Assembly: GCA_033557465.1 (NCBI GenBank)
Contig: CM066044.1
Coordinates: 197,524,184-197,588,183, forward strand
Source of the DNA: Ichthyophis bannanicus
Taxonomy: Eukaryota > Chordata > Amphibia > Gymnophiona > Ichthyophiidae
DNA: 64,000 nt
Reading direction: 5' to 3'
In this document: positions 1-10,704 of the stretch, one piece after another
How positions within the stretch are numbered: position 1 is the first letter of the stretch
Layout of the letters: each line of letters opens with the position of its first letter
The notes under the pieces: generated by a model
What the model saw: only the letters and a program-made list of their open reading frames with translations
Databases searched by the model: none
Told to the model about the DNA's origin: nothing
Program-made: the position numbers and the translations under genes

Positions 1-1200
1 CTCCGTACTTTGTTATAAAGTGCATTGTTAATTGATTGTCCATATGAATCATGCTACTGTAATTTGGTTGGCCAACTGCTCTCTGAAAGCCTTTAGACAT
101 TCAAAATTCCTCTCATTTCCAGAAAACTGATCTGGTGGAAACTCTCCTGGGAATACCACAGCCCCCGAGTGTGAAACCCATCTACATGGGTTGGGCAGCC
201 CAGCGTGGATACATCCGTCATGAGCAGTTTTAGATAAAGAGGAATCTGGAAAGGTAATCCTCTGGCCCGAATGGAATAGACCATCCACCAGAAATGGAGT
301 CCTGGAGAAAATTGTGACAGATATTATGTCATTGTTCCTGCGCGTGGCCCCAGTCCACTAAGTACTCAGGGTTCACTCAGCTTGTCTCATTCTGAGACAT
401 GTCAAGGGTATTATATGAACTGTTGAGGCCATATGGTCCAACCTCCTCAATATGTTTATATTGATGTCTAGTGTATTTCTTATATGATCACCACTATCTG
501 GGTGAACCTGTCTTGTGGAAGAAATGCTTTCTCCTGAATTGGGTCTAGCAAAGCTCCAATGGTGTGATGGTCTTGATTTGACTTGGGACAGTTTATGATG
601 AACCCTACTAACTTTAGCACCTGGATGGTTATGCATACAGATTCCTGCACTCCTTCTGTGCTCTTGAGTAGTCAATCATCCAAACAGGGAAACATGTGCA
701 CACCCAGTCTGTGTAGACATGCTACGACTACTGCAAGGTATTTTGTAAATATACAAGGAGCGGACATAAGGTCAAATGGCAATACATGAAACAAAGTGGT
801 GTTGCCATATGTTGAATCATAAATATCTTCTGTGATGGGATGTATCTGAATGTGGGTATATACATCCTTTAAGTTCAAAGAACACAGCCAATTCTCCTTC
901 TTAAGATAGAAAAGTAGGGTGCCAAAGGAAAACATCCTGAAATTTTCTCAGATCAGATATATGTTCAGATTTCTCAGATCAAGGATAGAACAGAATCCCT
1001 GTCTTCTTTGTGACTAAGAAGTACCTCACAAAGAATCCCCATCCTTCCTGTCTAATGGAACGACTTGACTTGACTGGATTGTAATTTTGAAGGGCAGAAA
1101 GTTCCTGTAGAAGTACTTCCTGGTGCTGAAAATCGAATGATTGAATTCTCAATGGACACCTTGGCTGTTGGTCAAATAGATGCAATCTGTATCCCAAATG
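1..1200 (-). pseudogene. DIRS-A reverse transcriptase / RNase H remnant
   Basis: Minus-strand fragments align by eye with the reverse transcriptase of the copy at 44.5-46.9 kb. The N-terminal block (979-1197) keeps YFLVTKKTG. The palm (672-935) keeps LCSLNLKDVYTHIQIHP and a degraded PCLDD where intact copies have YLDDWL. The following block (373-675) has HMASTVHIIP, and 49-288 has the RNase H start. Stops and frameshifts separate every block. The first residue of the catalytic YLDD motif is changed, so this copy is inactive. Confidence 0.8.
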
Positions 1201-1388
1201 GACTATTTTGAGAATTCAACTGTTAGAGGTTACAACGAGCCAACATTCCACAAAAAGGTTGTCTGGACCAGTATGGGAGTGTTGTCTATAGGAGCCAGTA
1301 AAAGCCCTGCCCTCACTGTTGGTTGGAGAGCAGGCTGGAACTTCTGGGTCCTCTGCTAATGAGGCTGAAAGAGAGGACCCTGTTTGGT

Positions 1389-1670
1389 CTAGGTTGATGG
1401 GAAAGGTGGAGGATACCTATGCCCATGAGTATAATAGGTCCTCCTTTTCCCTCCACTGTGATATTGCTGAGATGACGAGGAGGCTAGGTTGGAAGTGTGC
1501 CCGATAAGAATATCACTGCACTGCTTAATGAGGATAACAGCTTCCTTCACCTTATCTCCAAATAAATTTTCTCTGTGGCATGGAATGTCAATAACTTTTT
1601 CCTGTACACTGTACTGTAAGTCTGAGACTGGGCCATGAGTACAGTGACAGAATTCAAAATGGCATGGGAC
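1389..1670 (-). pseudogene. DIRS-A gag, C-terminal fragment
   Basis: The minus strand encodes a block with DIPCHRENLFGDK, matching the DVPCRGENLFGKP region of the intact DIRS gag ORFs near 46.7 and 49.4 kb. It is the C-terminal third of a structural gag-like protein. The frame is broken downstream. It was cut on its upstream side by the DIRS-B insertion at 1671, and the preceding gag region is found at 6880-7330. Confidence 0.7.
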
Positions 1671-1675
1671 AGATA

Positions 1676-2065
1676 GCACAGTTACTTACCTGTAACAGGT
1701 GATCTCTGGGAACAGCAGGAATAAGTCTTCACATATGGGTATCGTCGGTACCGACGGAGCCTGCGCGGGAACGCTCCCCAGCGTCCAATCAGAACGCTTT
1801 TGGGAGCATCCCACCACGCCTGCGTGCTGCCTTCCCGCCTTTCCCAACTGCCTCTCCTCAGTTGAGTTTTAAAGCTGAGACAAAGGGAGAGAGAGAGAAG
1901 GGAAAGAGATAGATAGAGAGATACAACTCCTAGGGGAGGTGGGTGGGTTGTGAAGACTTATTCCTGCTGTTCCCAGAGATCACCTGTTACAGGTAAGTAA
2001 CTGTGCTATCTCCAGGAACAAGCAGGAATGAGTCTTCACATATGGGGACTCCCAAGCTAAGATGC
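1676..2065 (-). repeat. DIRS-B 3' terminal repeat and internal complementary region
   Basis: The segment opens with a terminal repeat containing the near-palindrome ACCTGTAACAGGT and the 14-base palindrome CGTCGGTACCGACG at 1743-1756. About 250 bases later an inverted copy of the first 60 bases appears (1953-2010). It is followed by the complement of the other element end (2011-2045, clatter of CTCCAGGAACAAGCAGG). That junction of two ends in inverse order is the DIRS internal complementary region, used to template circle formation. Confidence 0.8.
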
Positions 2066-2164
2066 CCGAAGGAGGCCCCAGCATGTTGCAATCTAAAGAT
2101 GGGCCATGCTTATCCCTTAAAAACTCAGGCATCCAAAGGATGGAAGGTAGGAGTTGAACTAGAA

Positions 2165-2960
2165 AAGAAAAAGAGATGCTGTGAAACAGCTTAACTAAAC
2201 AAGGTATCCAGAGGGGAGTCCTTGTGTAAATGATAATATTAGAAAAATGTTGAGTCTTAATTATCTAATGTGGATCTCACTCAGAAATATTGCAAAATAT
2301 TTGTTGAGGATAATAAGGGTCTGTGGTTGAGAGCCAGATCATTATCTTCAGAGAAATTCCCCAATGTGAAGTAGAGGGAAAAAAATAATTTTGCAATACA
2401 GGAAGAGATGAGAAGTCCTTATGGCCAGAACTAACCCTAGAAGAAGTACTGGGGGAGTTCAATGAGAGACTTTTGAGAATAGGTAAAGCTTTTGTAAAGT
2501 CCAAAAATTGTACTTCTTGTCCTTGGAGCAGAATAAGGTCCTAGGAAGAGTGGAGATAATCTGACTGGTTTGGATGAAAAGGTAGAAATACCCTTTGCAG
2601 AAAAAAGGGGATAGGTCTTTAAGACCCCCTTTATGCCAATGAAAGAGAAAGATATTTGTACTAGGTGTTGATCCTCCATTTTTTGAAGATCAGTAAAAGT
2701 CTTTGTAAGTGATGTCACTTATGATGAAGACTTTACAGGTGTGACGTAACCTAAAAGGTAACGGTAAAAGAAGGTATTTTGGTAAAATACCATAAAAATT
2801 GGTTGTCCACTGAGTTTATGGTATGCTGGGGCAGCATTAATATAGACAGTAGACAAATCTTTCAAAGTCAGATGATGTATAGAGATTGACGCAACAACAA
2901 GAAGGATTAAGACCTACTTGAGAATCTTGAAGGAGAATCTCTGTCTGGTTAAATATGGAA
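2165..2960 (-). pseudogene. DIRS-B tyrosine recombinase remnant
   Basis: Short minus-strand blocks match the recombinase of DIRS-C and DIRS-F. Near 2580 there is a SKPVRLSPLF block resembling the central recombinase domain. Near 2170-2230 a degraded C-terminal tail follows the position of the catalytic tyrosine. No continuous frame remains, and the conserved arginine and HxxR regions are not readable. The family role is strand exchange between the circular cDNA and the chromosome. Confidence 0.55.
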
Positions 2961-3038
2961 GAACTATAGAGAAAGTTTCATGGAAACTGGTAATATGTTC
3001 TTCACTTACAGGGATAGGATTAGACTTCTTGAAAAGAT

Positions 3039-3712
3039 CTAGCCCCTGAATAACCAGGTCTCGAGACGATCGTGAATCAGTGCAGAGGAGATCCTTAGTC
3101 TTAAGACAGCAAGTCTGGATCCTTCTACAATTTCAATTAGTAGCTGGAGAAAAAGACGCAATATAAGGGGATACCATGTTTGCCTCTTTATGGGGGCAAT
3201 ATGAGTATCATGCATTCTCCTGTTTAACATAAGCTACCAAGAAGTATAGGAAATTAGAAGGAGAGTAGTGAATAAGGACCAACTGCAGTGAAAAAAATGC
3301 ATCCCTGTTAAGGAAGTTCCGGTGAGATGTGGAACAACCAGGGAATTGTGCAATTTTCTACACTTTCACGTGGCCTAAACCCTGGTTACCTTTTCTTAAA
3401 AGGAAATTTTAAGGAATATGGTAAAAGTAGGAAAAAAACAGTCATGTAGGAACATGACTGGTAGAGTCTACCAGCTGAAGCCCTTATTAACTATCTGGCC
3501 AGCTACCTATTAGGAGAAGCTCTGAGGCTCTCCGGCAAAGGCCCACAGTTGCAGAGCTTTGTTGTATAATTGCAGAGAGCATGTTGTAGGTTGCTTAGAT
3601 CTGGCTGTTGAATTGCCAGTGTGCAACCTAATCTATTCTGTTGGAGCCAAGAGAAATGAACATGGCTAAGAATAGTAGACAGGCCTGATGCCTGCAACAA
3701 TAAATAGTCCAA
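3039..3712 (-). pseudogene. DIRS-B RNase H and methyltransferase-domain remnants
   Basis: Block 3503-3712 resembles the RNase H region, ending in CNYTTKLCNCGPLPES as in DIRS-C. Block 3039-3230 contains QTWYPLILRLF, matching the end of the Dam-like methyltransferase domain (PRWPRQPWFPLLL in the outer copy at 41.5 kb). The two lie in the right order and spacing but in broken frames. Confidence 0.6.
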
Positions 3713-4377
3713 ATGAGTTCTGGATCTCCTTTGGACTTATCTGTTATTAAGGCAGCATAAAAGTTAGGTCCCATAGGTTGGAGAGGACCGACAGACATAA
3801 TTTGGAGTAGTAATACCTAATTTCTGTCCAAACAGCTGCCTTAAAAAGATATGTGAGAAGGAGATGAACTGCAAAAAAGGGGAGACAATTCTGTATGAAA
3901 ACTAGTTACTGGAGTAGGTTTTGAAGAAAAACCTATGGCTTAGAGGATAAGCCCTCCATTTGATTAGTAGTACTCTTAGAGACTGAATGTCTGGACTAAG
4001 AGGGATAGAAATTAATACAGAGTTGAGAAGACTTACAATTTAGTAAGTCTTTGAAAGGATAGGGTCCCCTTGCAGTTAAAAGTATGAGATATCCTCGTAT
4101 AGGAAAACTGACAAGGTGAAAGGTATAGTTCACCCTGTTGTTAGTTCTCCTTTTTGTTTTAAAAGGAGAAACCTGTTATCTCTGGGGTATGATAGTCCTT
4201 AATAGCTCTTAGCTAGAAGGATAGATTTCTCTTGTAGCAAGAGATTTATGCCCAGAGCCGAGGATTGAGTCAATGTATGACTGATATCTCAGCATGGATG
4301 AGATGACTTTTAGATGCTTCAGTTGAAAAGAAGTAGGTTCAAGTTCTAAACCTCACACAGAAAAAGTGAATAAAATA
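3713..4377. other. DIRS-B interior without readable protein
   Basis: I see no long reading frame. Full-length copies have about 1.5 kb of reverse transcriptase between RNase H and the gag end, and only about 0.67 kb remains here. An internal deletion with heavy decay is the simplest reading. Confidence 0.5.
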
Positions 4378-6204
4378 TCAGAAACCCTGCGATTGCTGGG
4401 TTTGCTGAGCCTGTTGAGGTTTTGATTTTCTTAGTCTGGTGTGGTGTTGCCCATCTTTGGAAACATCTGTAGAATGGGTAGAAGATGGATAAAACTTTTT
4501 CCCCTTGGGGGAATAAAGCTTTTTATGAGATTTTTTATTAGCTGGGATAGAGGAGAGTTTGGACAATCCTCTGAAAGAAACAGCATCAGTGCTCAACTGA
4601 TTAGCTTGAAATAAAGCCTCCTTGTTGAAGAGATTTTCACCAGTACAAGGAGTATTTCCCAGCCTTTCCTGAACCCATCTATCCAAATCAGAAACTTGGA
4701 GCCAGGCTAAGCGTCGTGCTCCTATGGCTATAGCAGAAGTTCTGCTAATAGACTCAAAACAGTCCAGGGAAGCACGATTAAGAAACCTAGAGATATTTTG
4801 AGCATGATTGACTAATAAGGAATAGTCTGCTCGTTTATGTTCTGGAAGAAAAGGGTTCAAAAACTTTAAGTTCTTTGTGACCTCTTCAAGAGATAATCCC
4901 ATATAGAAAATATATGAGATAATTTTTGCTGAAAGCATGGATGCCTGGAAGCATCGACGTCCAAAGGCATCTAAAGTCCTAGACTCACAACCTGGCGGAT
5001 AAGAAGAGTACTTCTTAGCACTCTTAATAAGCCTCATTGCTGATTCTGCAACAATAGAATGATAAGGAATTTGAGTCTTTTGAAAACCTGGAGAAGGTGG
5101 CACCTTGTACATAGTGTCAAGTGTCTTGGAATGTGGGGATACCGTTTAAGGAGTTTCCCAAATTCTTAACAGTAGATCTTGTAAGATCTGATGCACAGGA
5201 AGCATGATCACCTCATTTGGAATCCAGGGAAATTGCAGTGTCTCTGAATTCCCCGGTAAGGATTCTTTACCAGATATAGAAATGGCAAGTAGCTTTGCCA
5301 TATCAAGCAGAAAAGATTGAAAAGAAATCTCCCCCGAAGAGGACTCTTTAAAATGAGGGGTAAAGGCTAGACTTGTAGAAAAATCAGCCTTGGTACCGAT
5401 GGATTCATCCCAGTCATCGGGATCGGAAGACTGAAAAGGATGAAGCATCGGATTTTCTTTAAAGCGATGTCTTTGGTACCGCCCGAGGTCGGTACCGAGA
5501 CGAGTCGGTACCGAATCTTCCATGCTAGAGATCGATTCCAGGCTCGGCATCGAGGGAAGCAATTCTGTCGAAGTAAGCATGGACGGTACCGATGCCGATG
5601 CCAGTACCGGTACTGAAGGCGATACCGATACTCGAGGAATGGTCTGCAGCAACTCTAACGGTACCGAAGTAGCCAAGAGTGCTAGACTACGTTCATCGGT
5701 GAGGAGTGTTTCGTCCATCACCATAGCCGATGCCGGGGTGTCGGTACCGCCCGAAGCGGCCACAACCATCGAGCATGGCCCAGGTATGTTCATCGAGGTA
5801 AGGACCTCGGGAACAACCCGGAGTCCCGTTAATGCTTTGGAGCCCGAAGACTCCCGCCGGGGCTTTATTGCCAAGATGTCCTTGAGGGCAAGGCCGAAGC
5901 CATCTCGATGCTGGGAAGGAGATCTACCACTCGAGGACTGGCTAGTCTTTACAGACCTTTGTTTGGTTACCTGATCCTGTGAAGAAGAAGGTATTCTAGC
6001 TGGTAACATCAAAGGGGATGTGAACCAGGTATAGAGTTCTGCTCGATTCTGAAGACTTCTTCTGTTTGAGCTCCAGCAGGAGAGACACTCCAGAGGGGAA
6101 TGGTCAGGACCTAAACATTTTAGACACCAAGAATGAGTGTCTGAAAAAATATCTGTACCGCCACACTTTGAGCAGTTCTTAAGGATAGTGGCTGGCTTTT
6201 CCAT
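4378..6204 (-). pseudogene. DIRS-B gag, nearly complete with one in-frame stop
   Basis: This is a gag-like structural ORF of about 608 codons. The start at 6204 is followed by a cysteine-histidine cluster (NCSKCGG, then WCLKCLGPDH, then CLSC) as in the other DIRS gags. A serine/threonine/proline-rich linker follows, then the conserved C-terminal half (SPGFQKTQIPYHS at about residue 370, then TPCTGENLF). One TAA just after WETP (about 5146) splits the frame. Eleven codons later the same frame resumes at 5112, so only a single nonsense change separates the two halves. The linker is packed with GGTACC sites, described under findings. Confidence 0.8.
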
Positions 6205-6382
6205 AACGGAAGGGTAGAGGCCTAGTGGCCTAGAAACCGTCAGGCACTAAACAGGAAAACATTTCTAAGGAAAGAAGAAATTCTTCAGGAAAAAGAAAGA
6301 AAAGTACCGGCAGTATCGGTAGCGTCGAGGGAAGGCAGACGCGACCACAAAAAAGTAAAAAATAAAAAGAAGAATTTTCTGC

Positions 6383-6440
6383 CGGTGACAGGAATACGTT
6401 CTGCGGTGACAGGAATATGTCCTGTGGTGACAGGAATACT
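6383..6440 (+). repeat. Three short tandem repeats in the DIRS-B 5' leader
   Basis: Three copies of a 20-21 base unit with core GGTGACAGGAATA occur back to back upstream of the gag start, differing at one or two positions. They are absent from the leaders of DIRS-E and DIRS-F. Confidence 0.75.
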
Positions 6441-6464
6441 CCGCGGAAAATGGAAAACTGAGGA

Positions 6465-6619
6465 GAGGCCGTTGGGAAAGGCGGGAAGGCAGCACGCAGG
6501 CGTGATGGGATGCTCCCAAAAGCGTTCTGATTGGACGCTGGGGAGTGTTCCCGCACAGGCTCCGTTGGTACCGACGATACCCATATGTGAAGACTCATTC
6601 CTGCTTATTCCTGGAGATA
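6465..6619 (-). repeat. DIRS-B 5' terminal repeat
   Basis: This is an inverted copy of 1684-1865. It contains the near-palindrome CGTTGGTACCGACG (6563-6576, one mismatch) and ends in CCTGGAGATA. It lacks the extra outer bases (ACCTGTAACAGGT) of the 3' repeat, the unequal repeat length typical of DIRS. Confidence 0.8.
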
Positions 6620-6865
6620 CAGTGGATCCCTTTACAGCAACAGGATAAAATAAAAATAAACTTAACTAACTAATTTCTCAACATACAGGGGTGTCCTACA
6701 CGGAGCGGTGGGTTCACCCCTTAAACAAAGACATGGGGAGGGGTGGCCTGCACGGAACGGCAGGTGCACCTACTCTTGCCATCTTACTGGGCAGACTAGA
6801 TGGACCATACTGATCTTTATCTGCCATAATTTACTATATTATTATGTTACTAATACTAAGAGGAG
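6620..6865 (+). mobile_element. LINE 3'-tail fragment (CR1-like)
   Basis: The segment around 6785-6860 (CTGGGCAGACTAGATGGACC, then ATCTGCC and a short TACTATATTA-type tail) looks like a 3' untranslated end shared by many tetrapod LINE/SINE copies. No coding part is visible. It sits between the DIRS-B edge and the rest of DIRS-A gag. Confidence 0.45.
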
Positions 6866-6879
6866 GCTCTTGATGCTAT

Positions 6880-7330
6880 ATCAAGACAATGTCACTCAGA
6901 CAATGTATTTTTTGCACTCCTTCCTTTAGCTCACTGGAGACTGGGGTTATGTGGCTTTCTCTGGAAGGAGAGTGTCAGCAAAGTCCTGCATGTTGCACAT
7001 GATGTTCCACAAGGGCATGTCCATGAATAGCAGTTAGAACGCTAGGTGGAATGTCATAGTGCTCTGAAAGAATTTTCTCCCAAAAGAATTCAATGTCTTA
7101 GCCTCCCTTTCTGGGGGTGCGAAGAAAGAGACTTGAAACTCTTGGTCCTTTTGAGAACGGATTTGATGATTATGGAATGGTGCGGCGGCTGTAGCTTTTC
7201 GAATCCAGGAGTTTTCTGGACTCTGTACCAGGAGCTGACCTTTCTGTTAACACACTGAAAATGGGAGGAGGGTGGTCCTTCCACATTCTCATCTGAAGCT
7301 TTTGAAGGATCCTGTAAACAGCCACTGTCA
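6880..7330 (-). pseudogene. DIRS-A gag, upstream fragment
   Basis: The minus strand reads SWYRVQKTPGFEKLQPPHHS, matching the conserved gag block SIYRVRKSPGFQKAQLPHHS in the 47.2 kb copy. A degraded continuation resembles the KCFQGSM...YMGMYL region. It is therefore the upstream neighbour of the gag fragment left of 1671, separated from it by DIRS-B. The frame is broken and the N-terminus is not visible. Confidence 0.7.
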
Positions 7331-7334
7331 TTAC

Positions 7335-7690
7335 TACTACTACTGATCATTTGTATAGCACTACAAGGTGTATGCAGTGTTGTACAGACACATATAAGAG
7401 ACTGTTGTTGCTCATCGAAGCTTACAATCTAGTCAAAACAGACAGCACAACAGCTAAAGACAAGGATACATCTAGTGGAATGCGAAGGAAACACATAGGA
7501 GACTAGGAGGATCAGGATCCAAAAGCTGCCTCAAAGAGGTGAATTTTCAGCCTGGATTTGAAAAGGGCCAGAGATGAAGCCTGCCATACAGACTCAGATA
7601 GTTTGTTCCAGGCACAAGGAGCAGCAAAGTGAAAGGATAAGTCAGGCATTGGCAGTAGAAGAGAAGGGCACAGATAGAAGCGATTTGCCA
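7335..7690 (-). repeat. Old LINE-type 3' region
   Basis: A short ACT trinucleotide run and a block like ATTTGTATAGCACTACAAGG followed by CATATAAGAGACTGTTG resemble a widespread vertebrate repeat with the theme 'tatagcgct...gtacag...cataagagac...cttacaatct'. No protein match. Family assignment is uncertain. Confidence 0.4.
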
Positions 7691-7699
7691 GAAGAATTC

Positions 7700-8290
7700 C
7701 CGAAGACGGGTGTAGGAAGAGATCATCTTCTTTAATCCTTAGCTGGTGTTTGGGAAGCAGGTCATCTTCTCAACCAATACGCTGCTGTAGGTGCCACTGG
7801 ATTTTGTGTGTTGTTCACAGTATGCTTCTAACCTTGGTGATCGATGGTGATATTTCTGGCCTTGCTGATGGTCAGTTGCTGATTCCTTAGGTCTTCCTCA
7901 ATGTGTTTGAGCCACATTTTATTCGGTGCTGCTTGTTGAACCTTCCAGTAGACAGGTTGCTCTCACCAGAGGAGTTTTTATGGCAGCCGACTGGTGTTCA
8001 TTCTGCAAACGTGGCCAAACCATTGCAGTCTGCGTTTTTGGATTTGTTCTTCGACTGAAGGTTGATGGTCACACCTTGTCTGAACTGTCTCGTTTTGATG
8101 GTGATCACGAAGAGAGACAGTCAAAAACTAACTCAGGCATCACATTTGCTTGTTCATGTCAGGCATCACATAGCTTGTTTATGTCAGATTTAAGCAGAGT
8201 CCATCTTTCCGGTCCATACAGGAGAATTGGCAGGATCAGTGTTCAGAAGAGGCAAATTTTGGTCAGTGGAGATATTGGCCTTCTTCCAGA
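7700..8290 (-). pseudogene. RTE-like LINE, 3' part of ORF2 (antisense, interrupted by CR1)
   Basis: Minus-strand codons near 8200-8260 read ILPILLYGPERW, the C-terminal LLYG-ETW motif of RTE/Rex-like non-LTR reverse transcriptases. Codons near 7890-7930 read WLKHIEEDLRNQQLTISKAR, resembling the family's last block. It continues the frame broken off at 10705-10990, with the CR1 element in between. Stops and shifts are frequent. The clade is uncertain. Confidence 0.6.
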
Positions 8291-8299
8291 GGCACCATT

Positions 8300-9814
8300 T
8301 GAGCAAGGGGCACTAAGAGGCGACAAGGCGATAGCGGAGAGACTGAATGAATTCTTTGCTTCGGTCTTTACTGAGGAAGATGTAGGGATGTTACCCACCA
8401 TGACTGAAGTGGTATTTAAAGGTGCGGAAGAATTGAAGGAAATATCGATACATCGGGAAGATGTATTACAACTATTAGATAAACTGAAGAGTAGCAAATC
8501 ACCTGGGCCGGATGGTATACATCCAAGGGTGTTGAAAGAACTGAAATATGAGATTGCAGACCTGCTATTAGTAATCTGTGAACTATCATTAAAATCGTCT
8601 CTAATACCTGAAGATTGGCGGATCGCCAATGTAACACCAATTTTTAAAAAGGGTTCGAGGGGTGATCCGGAAACTACAGACCGGTGAACCTCACGTCAGT
8701 ACCGGGAAAAAATGGTAGAAACCATCATAAAGAATAAAATTACTCAGCATGTAGATAGTCATGGCCTAATGGGAGACAGCCAACATGGCTTTAGACAAGG
8801 AAGATCTTGTCTTACTAACCTGTTATGTTTTTTTGAAAGTGTGAATAAACAGGTGGACAAAGGTGAGTCGGTTGATATAGTGTATCTGAACTTTCAGAAA
8901 GCCTTTGACAAGGTCCCTCATCAGAGACTTTTGGCAAAACTAAAGAGTCATGGGATAGGAGGCAGTGTATTACTGTGGATCAGGAACTGGTTAAAAGATA
9001 GAAAGCAGAGGGTTGGGCTAAATGGCCAATTTTCCCAATGGAGAAAGGTGAATAGTGGTGTACCCCAGGGATCTGTACTGGGTCCGCTGCTTTTTGACAT
9101 ATTCATAAATGACCTGGAAAGTGGAATAACGAGTGAGGTTATCAAATTTGCAGATGACACAAAACTATTTAAAGTTGTTAAAACCCAAGAGGATTGTGGA
9201 AAATTGCAAGAGGATCTTGATAAATTGGAAGACTGGGCATCAAAATGGCAGATGAAATTTAATGTGGACAAGTGCAAAGTTATGCACCTAGGGAAGAACA
9301 ACCCAAACTATGGTTACACGATGCAAGGTTCCACATTAGGAACCACCACCCAGGAAAAAGATTTAGGCATCATTGTGGATAGCAGGTTAAAACCCTCGGC
9401 CCAGTGTGCAGCGGCAGCCAAGAGAGCAAATAGAATGCTAGGTATCATAAGGAAAGGAATGGAAAATAAAACAAAAGATATTATAATGCCTCTATACCGT
9501 TCCATGGTGAGACCGCACCTTGAATATTGTGTGCAATTCTGGTCGCCGTATCTTAAAAAGGATATAGCGTTATTAGAAAAGGTTCAGAGAAGAGCCACCA
9601 AAAAGTAAAGGGGATGGAAGGATACTCCTATGAAGAAAGGCTAAAAAGGTTAGGCCTCTTTAACCTGGAAAAGAGATGGCTGAGGGGAGATATGATAGAA
9701 GTCTATAAATTAATGAACGGAGTGGAGCGGGTAAACGTAAATCGCCTGTTTACGTTATCAGAATATAGGAAGACTAGGGGACATGCAATGAAGCTACAGG
9801 GTAAATTAAATTAA
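8300..9814 (+). pseudogene. CR1 reverse transcriptase, disrupted
   Basis: The polymerase copies element RNA at a nicked target. Visible blocks in order: KSPGPDGIHPRVLKEL, WRIANVTPIFKKG, GFRQGRSCLTNLL, VYLNFQKAFDKVPHQ, GVPQGSVLGPLLF, FADDTKLF and LGIIVDSRLKPS. The catalytic ADD is preserved. A missing A near 8673 and an extra A near 8706 shift the frame and then restore it. A stop falls near 9608, and a further short open stretch (9614-9814) continues the C-terminal part before the L2 insertion. The endonuclease is absent because of 5' truncation. Confidence 0.85.
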
Positions 9815-10385
9815 ATTAAATTTAATTTAATTTAATTTACAGTTTCTTATATACCGCACCTTCCAGTGATCAAGTGCGGTTTACATAGAACAACATGGAA
9901 CAGGCCAATGGCTGTTTTTACAGTGAACATCTTAAAACTATAACAACTCATTACATGAAACAACTGGGAACTATGTACAGAGATCAACCTTAGAACTATT
10001 TACAGTTGTAAGTAAGTCGTACATGAATCATAATGTATACGTTTTAGTGTCTCAAATACTTGTCATATCCAATTTAGAATAGGCAAACTGACATTGTGTT
10101 ATCCTTTTTCTGGTTGGGAAGGTGAATTTGTTAATGGCCCGTAGCATGCTGTGAACAGGTGTGTTTTAAGTTTCTTGCGGAATTCCATGATTTCGAGTAG
10201 TGATCTCATTTCTTCCGGCAAGGCGTTCCATAGAATGGGGGCTGCGTGGGAGAATGCTTTTTTGTTTGTTATCTTTTTGGCTTTTATAAATTCCTTTGGG
10301 ATCCTTAATTTGTTTAAACGATCTCTCCTTTGAAGGTTTTTAGTAGGTTCTTTAGTGATAAGGTTGTTTACACTATTTAAGACTA
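9803..10385 (-). mobile_element. L2-like LINE 3' end inserted in CR1
   Basis: The insert starts with an A/T-rich run of TTAAATTAAAT type, followed by TATACCGCACC...GTGCGGTTTACAT, the inverted form of the L2-like tail 'gcggtatacaa'. At 10170-10310 the minus strand carries the last L2 ORF2 codons (a WNSLP-region equivalent). CR1 sequence resumes after it with TTTTTAACTCAACGTGTAATC. Confidence 0.7.
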
Positions 10386-10704
10386 ATAAAAGAAAATATT
10401 TTTTAACTCAACGTGTAATCAAACTCTGGAATTTATTATCGGAGGATGTAGTAAAGGCTGTTAGTGTAGCTGGGTTTAAAAAAGGTTTGGACAAGTTCCT
10501 GGATGAAAGGTCCATAAACCATTATTAAGAAGGGACCCAGGATATCAATGCTTGACCTAGTACAAGCATTGCAGAACCTGTGTCTTTTGGGGAAACTGCT
10601 AGGTACGTATGACCTAGATTGGCCACTACTGGAAACAGGATACTGGGCTTGATGGACCTTGGTCTGACTCAGTATGGCATATCTTATGTTCTTATGTAAA
10701 CACT

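Larger units (their letters stand above)
1..1670 (-). mobile_element. DIRS-A, left part (old DIRS retrotransposon, cut by DIRS-B)
   Basis: This is the decayed body of a DIRS-type retrotransposon, a family that uses reverse transcriptase and a tyrosine recombinase instead of an integrase. Reading the minus strand from right to left gives gag C-terminus, reverse transcriptase and RNase H remnants in the order seen in the better copies further right. The recombinase end lies outside the window. The gag is interrupted at 1671 by DIRS-B, and its upstream part resumes near 6880. Frames are broken many times, so this is an old copy. Confidence 0.8.
1671..6619 (-). mobile_element. DIRS-B, degenerate DIRS element inserted in DIRS-A gag
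   Basis: The element is bounded by inverted terminal repeats and reads on the minus strand: gag (6204-4378), an RNase H remnant, a methyltransferase-domain remnant, a recombinase remnant, then the internal complementary region and 3' terminal repeat. About 0.8 kb is missing between gag and RNase H relative to full copies, which removes most of the reverse transcriptase. Both edges contain AGATA (1671-1675 and 6615-6619), and the internal complementary region contains the same bases once. This fits recombination of a circle into a target that carried AGATA. There is no target duplication, as usual for DIRS. Confidence 0.85.
8290..10700 (+). mobile_element. CR1-like LINE, 5'-truncated, inserted in the RTE-like LINE
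   Basis: A plus-strand CR1-clade element. It begins inside the linker before the reverse transcriptase, runs through the polymerase to a 3' untranslated region, and ends in the CR1-type tail CTTGATGGACCTTGG...CTCAGTATGGCATATC with two TTCTTATG units at 10687-10698. The flanking RTE-like LINE resumes on each side. An antisense L2 3' end splits it at 9803-10385. Confidence 0.85.

Noticed and set aside
5522..5974. 150-codon plus-strand ORF
   Set aside because: It is the complement of the DIRS-B gag linker. Its repetitive composition keeps both strands open.
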